DNA from: Lachnospiraceae bacterium
Lineage (GTDB): Bacteria; Bacillota; Clostridia; Lachnospirales; Lachnospiraceae
DNA length: 64,000 nt
Direction of reading: 5' to 3'
Assembly: GCA_015057865.1 (NCBI GenBank)
Contig: SVDH01000012.1
Coordinates: forward strand, 1-64,000
In this document: positions 1 through 7,472 of the stretch, piece after piece
How the letters are laid out: each line of letters starts with the position of its first letter
Numbering within the stretch: the stretch's first letter is position 1
The notes under the pieces: model-generated
What the model was told of the DNA's origin: nothing
Database searches by the model: none
The model's input: only the letters and a program-made list of their open reading frames with translations
Program-made: the position numbers and the translations under genes

Positions 1-1084
1 GCATAAACTCGTTGGCCATATCCAGATTCGCACTGTCTTTGTTGACCGAGAACTGCAGATTCGGCATGTCAAGGAAGTTAGCACCTTCGTCTGACATGGG
101 AACAGGGATGAAAGTGTATTCAAACGGGCTGGCGATAAATGCCTCGGAACGACTCTCACGTTTCTTTGTCCCGGATACGGTATCTCCGGAGCAAGTCATC
201 ATCGGCACATCTCCTTCAAAGAAACGCAGGATCACGGCATCATAGTTATCTTCGATCTCCGCACAGGCATCAAAATCCACACAGCCATCGCTTAAGAACT
301 GCTCCATTTTCTCAAGTGTTGGCCGCATATACTCCCCGGCTGATGCGTCAAGCGCATTAAGTTTTTCAACAGCCTCTTTATCATGCGCTACGGTTTCGCA
401 GAAGAACGGATAAGCCGTCAACGTGAAGAGTGACGTCGTCTCCTCATTGGTAAAGCCCATCATCGGGCTTTCATATCCCTTTTCACGGAACGCGTTACAC
501 ACTTCTACCAGTTCCTCATAGGTCGCAGGAACGCTAAGGCCTTCTTTTTCAAAAAGACTTTTGTTTACAAGCATGCCATAGGTGTTTGCAAAAACCGGAA
601 CCATCGGAAGTGTACCGTCGTCTGTATTCAGTATGATATTGCTGCGGATACAGTCGAGGTCAAGCCCCAGATCAGAATTGGCAAGATCTTCGGCATGATC
701 GATAGAAGACTGATACTGCTCACGCCCATACATCCAGGAATAATTGACATAGATATCAGGAGCATCGTTTCCATCCAGGACCATCCCGATCATGTTGTTA
801 TAGTCATCCACCTTTGTAAACGTCAATTCCACATTGGGATAATATTCGTTAAACGTGTCAAATTCAGCTTCCAACGCCTCAAAATTGTCGTAACCGCCGG
901 CTACGGTGATCGCGCATTCGGTGGAGGTGTCCAAAGCCGGCTGGAAGCCTTCCTCCGTAGATGTTTCCTGCTGCTGTTGCTGTTCCTGCTGTTGCTGTTC
1001 TTGCTGTTCCTGCTGTTCTGCGCCACATGCGGTCAGTCCCAGAATCATCAGCGCAGCCAAAATCAAGCATAATGTTTTTCTCAT
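1..1084 (-). CDS. Extracellular solute-binding lipoprotein (C-terminus cut by window)
   Basis: Not in the ORF track because it runs off the left edge; I read it on the minus strand from ATG at 1084. The start MRKTLCLILAALMILGLTAC is a lipoprotein signal with a lipobox (LTAC) before Cys20, so the protein is probably membrane-tethered outside the cell. A Gln/Glu-only linker follows, then a family 1 (sugar-type) solute-binding fold with phrases such as DIYVNYSWMYG and GMLVNKSLFEKEGL. The start overlaps the stop of the hybrid kinase in an ATGA, so the two are translationally coupled. No permease is visible; it may deliver a ligand to a transporter or to the kinase. Family call firm, ligand unknown. 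Confidence 0.88.
   Translation of the reverse strand, partial: MRKTLCLILAALMILGLTACGAEQQEQQEQQQQEQQQQQETSTEEGFQPALDTSTECAITVAGGYDNFEALEAEFDTFNEYYPNVELTFTKVDDYNNMIGMVLDGNDAPDIYVNYSWMYGREQYQSSIDHAEDLANSDLGLDLDCIRSNIILNTDDGTLPMVPVFANTYGMLVNKSLFEKEGLSVPATYEELVEVCNAFREKGYESPMMGFTNEETTSLFTLTAYPFFCETVAHDKEAVEKLNALDASAGEYMRPTLEKMEQFLSDGCVDFDACAEIEDNYDAVILRFFEGDVPMMTCSGDTVSGTKKRESRSEAFIASPFEYTFIPVPMSDEGANFLDMPNLQFSVNKDSANLDMANEFM
965..1019 (-). repeat. CAG/CAA/GAA codon repeat encoding a Gln/Glu linker
   Basis: A low-complexity trinucleotide run inside the solute-binding protein gene encodes QQEQQEQQQQEQQQQQE directly after the lipidated cysteine. It is read in frame as a flexible spacer between membrane anchor and binding domain. 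Such repeats can change length by slippage. Confidence 0.85.
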
Positions 1085-3621
1085 GATTGTCCTCCTTTAT
1101 CCTTAATCTTCCGAATTTCCTTGATCACTAATTTGATGTCGACAGGTTTCGCAATATGTCCATTCATTCCTGCCTCAAGACATGCCGTAACATTTTCAGA
1201 AAATGCGTCTGCTGTCATCGCCACGATTGGGATGGATGCTGCCCATGGATCCTCCAGTTTCCGGATCGCTCTGGTTGCATCCAGACCGTTCATCTCCGGC
1301 ATCTGAACATCCATAAAGATCAGTTCATAGCTGCCCTTCTTTGCCGCACTCAGCTTATCCACACAGATGCGCCCGTTTTCTGCACGCTCGGTAGTGATTC
1401 CATACATGCCAAGTATTGCGGATATGATTTCCCAGTTGACATCATTATCCTCCGCTACAAGGATATGCATTCCCTGTAAATCAGAGTAATCGTCTTCCGG
1501 CTCAGTAGATCCGGACTCTTTTCCGACAAAATCGTTGATCTTATCAAAAAGCGTAGAGCGGAAAAGCGGTTTGCTGACAAAGCTGTTCGCTCCTGCTTCT
1601 TTCGCCTTATCCTCGATATCCGACCAGTCATATGCTGAGATCAGTATGATCGGATTGTTTTCGTCTGTCTCGGCGCGAATCTGTCTGATTGTCTCAATCC
1701 CATCTGTTTCAGACATTTTCCGGTCAACAATGACAACATTGTAATCCCGCCCGGAAAGATGCCTGCTCCTGATCATGTCAAGTGCTTCCAATCCGGTTCG
1801 CGTCTGCTGTGCTGATGCGCCAAGAGACGCAAGGATATCACCGGTTGTCTGAAGCATCGTCTCATCGTCAGCAACGATCAGAACGTCCAAGGATTCAAAA
1901 TGCATATCTTCCCGCTGCCTGTCGGCTTCTGGAATATCCAGCACGACAGTGAATGTTGTTCCTTTTCCCTGCTCACTCTCACATTCAATCGTTCCGTCAA
2001 GCAGATCAACCATCTGCTTTGTAATGGCCAGACCAAGACCGGTTCCCTGAATGCTGTTGACACGGCTGTCGATCTGACGCGAAAATGGCTGATACATGGT
2101 CGCCATGAATTCCGGGCTCATACCGATACCGGTATCTGCTACAACATAGGTCAACTGTACGCAGCCCGGTTTGTCGCTCTTCTCCTGGCGAAGCTCTACA
2201 CAGACACGCCCGCCGGGTTCTGTATATTTGATCGCGTTGGAGAGGATATTGATATAGATCTGATTCAGACGAAGCTGATCTGCATACAGGTATTCCTTTT
2301 TGATCTCATTGGTACGGAAGCTGAATTCGATGTTCTTTTCTTTGATCATCGGCTGTGAAATATTCACAAGGTTCTCGACCGTTTCTGCAATGGAAAATGT
2401 CAGAGGACTCAATTTCAGTTTACTGCTTTCCACCTTCGATATATCCAGAATGTCGTTGATCAGTGTCAACAGATGATTACTGGCAAGACGGATTTTCCGA
2501 AGGCTTTCCCCTGTCGACTCCACATCCCCGAGATTCTTCTCAGCGATCGTTGTAAGGCCAATAATGGCATTCATAGGCGTACGGATGTCATGAGACATGG
2601 CAGAGAGGAAATCCGTCTTTGCCTTATTTGCAGACTCAGCCTCCATGGCCGCGATCTGAAGGCGCTTGTTATAGTAAAGTATATATAACAGGTCATAGAG
2701 GAAAAGGATCAGCAAACTGGCAGAAACAACTCCGATCAGCAACCAGTTCTGAGTATTTGCAGCAAGATCCTTCGCCGGCACAAGTCCCAGCAGCGTCCAG
2801 CCAACAGTAGATGTGACCGGTGTAAAGGCAAGTATACACTCCTGTTCGTGCGAGTTGATCATGGAAACGGAACCCGTCGACGAAGTAATCCTGTTAAATA
2901 ATCCATTCGATGATTCCGGATCCGTTGTATTATAAGATCTGTAGAACTCAAAAAAACTGGAATTCTTAAAGCTGTCTCCTTTCAGGATATAATCACCGTT
3001 TGCATCGATCATGGCGATCTCTGCGTTCTCAAGCCCTGTCTGCGGATAAACCCATTTCTGTTCCAGAACCGATATGGGAATGACGCGCAGAAGGACCGCA
3101 TCCTCGGACGTTCCGCTTTCCGGGTCATACAGTTTAACGCTGTTGCAGAAGGCCAGCGACTGCTCACCGTTCATAGGGTTGGTGTAAGCACGGGTGATAT
3201 TGATCGACTTCCCGACTTCATGAATCCAGTCCGTGTTCTTAAGAAGATCTATTCTTTCATAGGAAACAGCATAGTCATCGTCCGTGCCCTGTTTCGGGCG
3301 CGTAGAAAGACCGGTCATTGTATCGAGTGAGATCAGATGAGCCGAAGTGTTCTCAAGCACATGCGAAGCACGGATATAATCAGCCGCTTCTTCCATTGTC
3401 ATGGGCCTGCTGTTAATATAGTTCGCCCATACATCACAGATCCTCTGCTCACCCTCCAGGTAATTCCATGTCACAGTCTCCATGGTGACCGTTATATCTT
3501 CAAAATGTTCTATCTGCCTCTGATATGAATCTCTGTTTGCAATATTTGAGTAGAGTGCAACAAAGATCAATATGGCAACCATGATTATCACATTAAAAAT
3601 GATAATAAAAGTCTTTTTCAT
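1081..3621 (-). CDS. Hybrid sensor histidine kinase with two receiver domains
   Basis: The ORF track starts at 3693, but ATG at 3621 is preceded by GGGAG at good spacing and opens with a membrane segment (KKTFIIIFNVIIMVAILIF), giving 846 residues. Order: TM1 (2-25), extracytoplasmic sensor (about 26-290, Cache-like by position), TM2 (about 293-317), HisKA with the phosphorylatable His near 344 (SAMSHDIRTPMNAIIG), HATPase (GTGLGLAITKQ near 540), receiver 1 (about 590-715) and receiver 2 (about 730-840, MDVQMPEMNG). Receiver 1 retains an Asp (VDRKM) but its acidic pocket reads VADDE. No HPt domain or DNA-binding output is attached, so the phosphorelay partner is elsewhere. Overlaps the solute-binding gene by ATGA. 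Confidence 0.93.
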   Translation of the reverse strand: MKKTFIIIFNVIIMVAILIFVALYSNIANRDSYQRQIEHFEDITVTMETVTWNYLEGEQRICDVWANYINSRPMTMEEAADYIRASHVLENTSAHLISLDTMTGLSTRPKQGTDDDYAVSYERIDLLKNTDWIHEVGKSINITRAYTNPMNGEQSLAFCNSVKLYDPESGTSEDAVLLRVIPISVLEQKWVYPQTGLENAEIAMIDANGDYILKGDSFKNSSFFEFYRSYNTTDPESSNGLFNRITSSTGSVSMINSHEQECILAFTPVTSTVGWTLLGLVPAKDLAANTQNWLLIGVVSASLLILFLYDLLYILYYNKRLQIAAMEAESANKAKTDFLSAMSHDIRTPMNAIIGLTTIAEKNLGDVESTGESLRKIRLASNHLLTLINDILDISKVESSKLKLSPLTFSIAETVENLVNISQPMIKEKNIEFSFRTNEIKKEYLYADQLRLNQIYINILSNAIKYTEPGGRVCVELRQEKSDKPGCVQLTYVVADTGIGMSPEFMATMYQPFSRQIDSRVNSIQGTGLGLAITKQMVDLLDGTIECESEQGKGTTFTVVLDIPEADRQREDMHFESLDVLIVADDETMLQTTGDILASLGASAQQTRTGLEALDMIRSRHLSGRDYNVVIVDRKMSETDGIETIRQIRAETDENNPIILISAYDWSDIEDKAKEAGANSFVSKPLFRSTLFDKINDFVGKESGSTEPEDDYSDLQGMHILVAEDNDVNWEIISAILGMYGITTERAENGRICVDKLSAAKKGSYELIFMDVQMPEMNGLDATRAIRKLEDPWAASIPIVAMTADAFSENVTACLEAGMNGHIAKPVDIKLVIKEIRKIKDKGGQS

Positions 3622-3691
3622 GCTTTGATCTCCCACAAGAAGCCAAGCCTTCATTATCGGGGTCCAATCGTCTCCGTCAAGACATAATAAC

Positions 3692-3720
3692 ATTATACAG
3701 CATTTGGAACATCTTTTCTT
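3692..3720 (-). promoter_or_regulatory. Putative promoter of the hybrid kinase
   Basis: On the minus strand a consensus TATAAT (3692-3697 in plus coordinates) lies about 70 bp before the chosen start of the kinase gene and just after the upstream terminator. No good -35 box is visible, so the call rests on the -10 and on its position. Confidence 0.45.
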
Positions 3721-3740
3721 CCTGTTTTTATTATTTCCGC

Positions 3741-3775
3741 ATAAAAATCCCCACTGTCCTACTAACAGTGGGGAT
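3741..3775 (-). terminator. Rho-independent terminator of the ABC/XRE-AbrB operon
   Basis: A perfect 11-bp stem (ATCCCCACTGT with ACAGTGGGGAT) and a 7-nt loop are followed on the minus strand by TTTTT. It lies 12 bp after the stop of the XRE-AbrB gene and separates that operon from the kinase operon. Confidence 0.92.
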
Positions 3776-3786
3776 CAACAGGGTTA

Positions 3787-4233
3787 TTAATTATGGCTGT
3801 GATCGCAATCGATATCCATATTTTCCATAGCTCTTTCCATGTTCGCCATGAATGCTTTGTCCGGTATCAGAGCAATCCCGATTTCATCACTCAGAACGAT
3901 CAAACGTTGACCTCCCGTCAGCCCGAACAGATCTCTTGCCCCTTTTGGGATGACGATCTGGCCTCTGTCATTCACCGCAACAGAGCCCCAGATATTCTTC
4001 CCTTTTGGGGCGGGCGGGATCATTCCCACGCCTTCTACGGGTTCTGTCCTGACCAGACTGTCAATGGTCGTTCCGTATACTTCTGCCAGAAGACTGCATT
4101 TTTCAATATCAGGGACGGTGGCACCGGTCTCCCATTTTGCATAAGCCTGTCGTGAAATACCGATTTTTTCCGCAATCGCTTCCTGCGAAAACCCATGAAT
4201 ATTCCGCAGCATGACCAGATTGTCTTTCAACAT
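3787..4233 (-). CDS. XRE-family HTH regulator fused to an AbrB-type domain
   Basis: 148 residues. Residues 4-60 form a Cro/CI-type helix-turn-helix (HGFSQEAIAEKIGISRQAYAKWETG). About residues 80-130 match a SpoVT/AbrB swapped-hairpin domain (GSVAVNDRGQIVIPKGARDLFGLTGG). Two DNA-binding modules in one short chain suggest a multimeric regulator. AGGAGA precedes the start, and the gene ends in a strong hairpin terminator. It is the last gene after an ABC ATPase and permease, so it probably controls that exporter, perhaps by autoregulation. The C-terminal tail DCDHSHN is His-rich, but metal binding is unproven. Confidence 0.9.
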   Translation of the reverse strand: MLKDNLVMLRNIHGFSQEAIAEKIGISRQAYAKWETGATVPDIEKCSLLAEVYGTTIDSLVRTEPVEGVGMIPPAPKGKNIWGSVAVNDRGQIVIPKGARDLFGLTGGQRLIVLSDEIGIALIPDKAFMANMERAMENMDIDCDHSHN

Positions 4234-4246
4234 TGCCGGTTTCTCC

Positions 4247-4909
4247 TCAAAGATCTATTTTTTCAAACTGCCTGCATGCCCTCTTGCATGACAGTACGGT
4301 GATCAGCAGGAAAATGAGAATTCCTGCTGCCAACATGATCAGCTGTATGACAATATCATCCGTACCGAACGCATTCAGCTTTTCCAGCCCCGGCACATGA
4401 TGAAGTGCCTCTGCCAGAATGATAACCAAAAAGCAAATAATAATAAATGTAACAAAGGGACGCGCAAACTTGTAGGCTGTTTTGAAGAATCCACAGACAA
4501 AGATCCAGTTAAACAACCCGAAGATCACGCAGGCCATCCCTAAAGCGAAGAAATTTGCATTCATCAGAGCATTGTTTTGATATACATCAGACTGTGAAAA
4601 GACCGTCATTCGAAGGACAACTGCACATGCCATCAGCAGAAAGGCGCAGCCTTCAATCATGCAGACGAACAGATATTTCCCTTTTACGACATCTTTTTTA
4701 GCTATCGGCAGCAGTGCTGAAAACACAAAATCGTTTGCTTCTCTTGCTGTCTGGAAACTCTGGAATAATCCGAGAGACACAAAGAACGTACCGCACAGGA
4801 TGGGATAACCGGGCAGGAAAAACATCAGCCCGAACAGGATAAACAGGTAAGAGAGTACTGATGCGCTTAACCGCATTTCTTTCCGAAGTACATTACGCAT
4901 GAGCAGCAC
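4247..4909 (-). CDS. ABC-2-like transporter membrane subunit
   Basis: 220 residues with about six hydrophobic segments and little soluble sequence (SYLFILFGLMFFLPG, GMACVIFGLFNWIF, FVTFIIICFLVIIL, LAAGILIFLLITVL). It overlaps the upstream ATPase gene by 17 bp, so the two very likely form one transporter. Half-size permeases of this kind with an attached small regulator are usual for peptide-antibiotic or stress-related efflux in Firmicutes, but the substrate cannot be read from the sequence. Confidence 0.82.
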   Translation of the reverse strand: MLLMRNVLRKEMRLSASVLSYLFILFGLMFFLPGYPILCGTFFVSLGLFQSFQTAREANDFVFSALLPIAKKDVVKGKYLFVCMIEGCAFLLMACAVVLRMTVFSQSDVYQNNALMNANFFALGMACVIFGLFNWIFVCGFFKTAYKFARPFVTFIIICFLVIILAEALHHVPGLEKLNAFGTDDIVIQLIMLAAGILIFLLITVLSCKRACRQFEKIDL

Positions 4910-5615
4910 CTCCTTCTAATCGGAGTATCGTATCTTCAAGGCTTTCACCCGGTCCGGAATACTGCCGGATAAAATCTTCCCTCGACGTTGCTGCGATAAT
5001 ACGACCCTTTGAAATATATACGATATCATCTGCGCACTTTTCGATATCGGAAATAATATGGGTGGAGAAGAATACAGCCACCCCTTCATTTCTAAGCTCA
5101 GCAAATATTCCAAGCAACTCGTTTCGGGAAAACGGATCCAGACCGCTTGTCGGTTCATCCAGGATCAGCACTTCCGATTTGTGAGAAAGCGCAAGCATCA
5201 GATTCACTTTCACCTTCATCCCGTCGGACAGCTCAAGCGGCGTTTTCATTTCGTCTATCGCAAAAAGATCAAGATACTTCCTGTAAGCTGCTTCATCCCA
5301 TGTGTCATAGAATCTTTTTACAATATCTACGATATCCCGTATCCTCTTCCTTGGATACCAGCTGACGGTTCCTGTAGAATAGCCGATGCGTTTCTTTATA
5401 TCCGCCTCATTGTCCACAAGGGAGCTGCCAAAGAACCTGATCGAACCGCCATCCGGATGGGTCAGGTTCAGCATGGATTTGATCGTTGTCGTTTTTCCCG
5501 CGCCGTTTCTGCCGATAAAACCCGTGATCCTTCCACTCTCCAGTCCGAAGGATATATTCTTTAACGCAAATGAAGGATACTTTTTTATCAGATCCTGTAC
5601 TTCTACAATAACCAT
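4893..5615 (-). CDS. ABC transporter ATP-binding protein (YtrB/BcrA type)
   Basis: 240 residues with Walker A GRNGAGKTT near residue 36, a degenerate signature LSDGMKVKV, Walker B VLILDEPTSGLDP and an H-loop (STHII). The SDG signature is usual in exporters paired with ABC-2 membrane proteins. GGGAGG precedes the start. First gene of a three-gene operon with the permease and the XRE-AbrB regulator. Upstream, 5616-5766 has AT-rich sequence but no convincing -35/-10 pair. Confidence 0.92.
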   Translation of the reverse strand: MVIVEVQDLIKKYPSFALKNISFGLESGRITGFIGRNGAGKTTTIKSMLNLTHPDGGSIRFFGSSLVDNEADIKKRIGYSTGTVSWYPRKRIRDIVDIVKRFYDTWDEAAYRKYLDLFAIDEMKTPLELSDGMKVKVNLMLALSHKSEVLILDEPTSGLDPFSRNELLGIFAELRNEGVAVFFSTHIISDIEKCADDIVYISKGRIIAATSREDFIRQYSGPGESLEDTILRLEGGAAHA

Positions 5616-5766
5616 AAAAACCTCCCAAAATTTGATTTATATGATTATTGTAAATTGCAGTTGCCAAAACATCTACCAACTACACATAACAGAATTTTCC
5701 GTTTTTCGTAATGTTTGGTTGCGTTATCTGTTTCAGCTGTGAGAGACAAGCAGCCTGATGTTGCTC

Positions 5767-6084
5767 TTACTTCTTTTTCTTCTTCGGTGCAGGCAGTTCA
5801 GCATACATTGCCTCAACCAGTTCTTTCAGGAACTCCCTGTTCTCCACATCGTCAACAAGCAGCATTTCCTTTGCCCCTTCATATGGCAGTTCCATCTCTG
5901 CGTCCGGCATCATGTTCACTGCTGATTTCACAGGCTTAACGAGAAAGCGGTCATCGTATATGCCGCCGATCACCTTTCCCCGATAGTAGATGATGTATTC
6001 TCCCATCATAGCGCGAGAGGATATGTCATCCAGAACAGAAAGCTGATCCATTATGTATTCTAAATAACCTTTACTTGAAGCCAT
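5767..6084 (-). CDS. TfoX N-terminal-domain protein
   Basis: 105 residues from MASSKGYLEYIMDQL; the longer track start is unlikely because GGAGA lies just before ATG 6084. The core (SSRAMMGEYIIYYRGKVIGGIYDDRFLVKP) matches the TfoX/Sxy N-terminal domain. The protein ends in a run of lysines (PAPKKKKK). TfoX is a competence regulator in Proteobacteria, but stand-alone N-terminal domains in Firmicutes have no settled role. It lies after the radical SAM gene, with a 133-bp gap that holds two direct repeats. Confidence 0.85.
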   Translation of the reverse strand: MASSKGYLEYIMDQLSVLDDISSRAMMGEYIIYYRGKVIGGIYDDRFLVKPVKSAVNMMPDAEMELPYEGAKEMLLVDDVENREFLKELVEAMYAELPAPKKKKK

Positions 6085-6141
6085 TACATCTCCTTCTCCG
6101 AATCTTTTAACATGCCTGGAGGCAACACCATTGATGTCGGT

Positions 6142-6187
6142 GCTATGACCGAAATTGTCCAAGATTTTTGCTATGGCCGAAATTGTC
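6142..6187. repeat. Two direct repeats upstream of tfoX-like gene
   Basis: GCTATGACCGAAATTGTC (6142-6159) and GCTATGGCCGAAATTGTC (6170-6187) are 18-bp copies with one mismatch, 28 bp apart, in the gap between the radical SAM gene and the TfoX-domain gene. They could be paired regulator sites or a small duplication. Confidence 0.75.
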
Positions 6188-6217
6188 TACCGATACATCT
6201 CTATAAACTTGAATTTG

Positions 6218-7435
6218 TCAGCAGCAGGGAGCAGCAGACGCAGATCGCCAGATGTCACGTTCTATACAGACATTCAGCCCACAGCAACCGGCTGGTTCCA
6301 AACCATATTTCAGATACAGTTCCGCAAGCATATCCTTGGTTTTACGGAAGTAATCAAGGCTTGTGGGCTTCATGGAGCCATTGACAGGCTTGCCGAAGGG
6401 CATCCATACCGAGGCACTGGGGATCACACCGCGTTCAGCCAGATAAGTCGCGCCTTCCTTGAGCGTTTCAAATGGCTCGAGGCCAATGATGAAGTTGCAG
6501 AAGGACTTGCCAGGGCCGTACTTGTCAGCAATATAAGTCAGCGCATCCAGATGCCGCTGCTTCGTCGTAAAGCTGCGCTTGCCCGGGGTGATACTCTCTC
6601 CGAGCTTGTCATCCCATACCTCGAGAGAACAGGCGATGCGGCTCGCGCCCATGTCAAAATAGCGATCGATCACATCATGCTGCTCCGGAGGCGTGATATA
6701 CAGAAGAAGTTCGCCCTTTAATGCCTTCCGCGCACCGCTTTCAAGCATGTCGCGCATATAGGCTGTGATGTACTTCTCCTCTGTCTCTGCTTTTAAAGTT
6801 GAGCCTCCGGTAAGCTGCATGCTGTTGACCCCGTCATGCTCCACAGCATAGAGAACCACTTCAGATACATCGCGGGGGCTGGGGATAAAGGGCATCGGCT
6901 TATGTCGTTTCGCCAGTGCCTCGAACTGTCCGCCGGAGAAGCAAAACTGACAGGGTTTTCCTGCGCAGGCGTAGTCACAGGGCCACAGGCACTGGAAGGC
7001 CACCCAGTCACAGCCCTGCAGTACGGCGTTCCCTATAAAGGGCATTCCCGAACTGGTCTTTTGCTTAAAAAACTCTGTGCCCGGCATCAGCTCAACCGGA
7101 GTGACAGGGTCTCCCTTATACAGCAATGCCGGCTTCCCGTCAACAAGGGAGAGGCGGAAATCCGTTTTCATATCGTTCATGTATTTGAAAAGCTTGAGAT
7201 TATCCCAGGAGAACATAGAAGAAAGCGTACTGAGATGAAAACCCAGATCTGTGGCCATCACGATCGTCCCGTCCGGCAGTTTAAAGCTGTTGCAGGTCAG
7301 AGCATTGGGATAGATACGGTAATCTTTTCCGCACTTCTGATAGACCTCCCGATCGATTATGATCCCTCGGCTGACGACCAGACATTTGAGTTCTACGGAA
7401 TCGACAGTCTCTCCTAAAACCTTATAGTACATCAT
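6218..7435 (-). CDS. Radical SAM protein with atypical cysteine cluster, function unknown
   Basis: 405 residues; the start MMYYKVLGE (7435) is chosen because GGAGG lies 6 nt upstream. A cysteine-rich segment at residues 142-165 holds CDYACAGKPCQFC. The canonical CX3CX2C spacing is missing; the best fits are C157-X4-C162-X2-C165, with C142, C149 and C153 close by. A glycine-rich LTGGST and later (beta/alpha) barrel-like segments fit a radical SAM core. The C-terminus adds AGCCGLNVC and ends APCC, which could bind a second cluster. It lies 37 bp after the rRNA methyltransferase gene. Substrate unknown. Confidence 0.78.
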   Translation of the reverse strand: MMYYKVLGETVDSVELKCLVVSRGIIIDREVYQKCGKDYRIYPNALTCNSFKLPDGTIVMATDLGFHLSTLSSMFSWDNLKLFKYMNDMKTDFRLSLVDGKPALLYKGDPVTPVELMPGTEFFKQKTSSGMPFIGNAVLQGCDWVAFQCLWPCDYACAGKPCQFCFSGGQFEALAKRHKPMPFIPSPRDVSEVVLYAVEHDGVNSMQLTGGSTLKAETEEKYITAYMRDMLESGARKALKGELLLYITPPEQHDVIDRYFDMGASRIACSLEVWDDKLGESITPGKRSFTTKQRHLDALTYIADKYGPGKSFCNFIIGLEPFETLKEGATYLAERGVIPSASVWMPFGKPVNGSMKPTSLDYFRKTKDMLAELYLKYGLEPAGCCGLNVCIERDIWRSASAAPCC

Positions 7436-7472
7436 GTATTTCCTCCACAAATCCCGATTTATGTGTCTAAAA

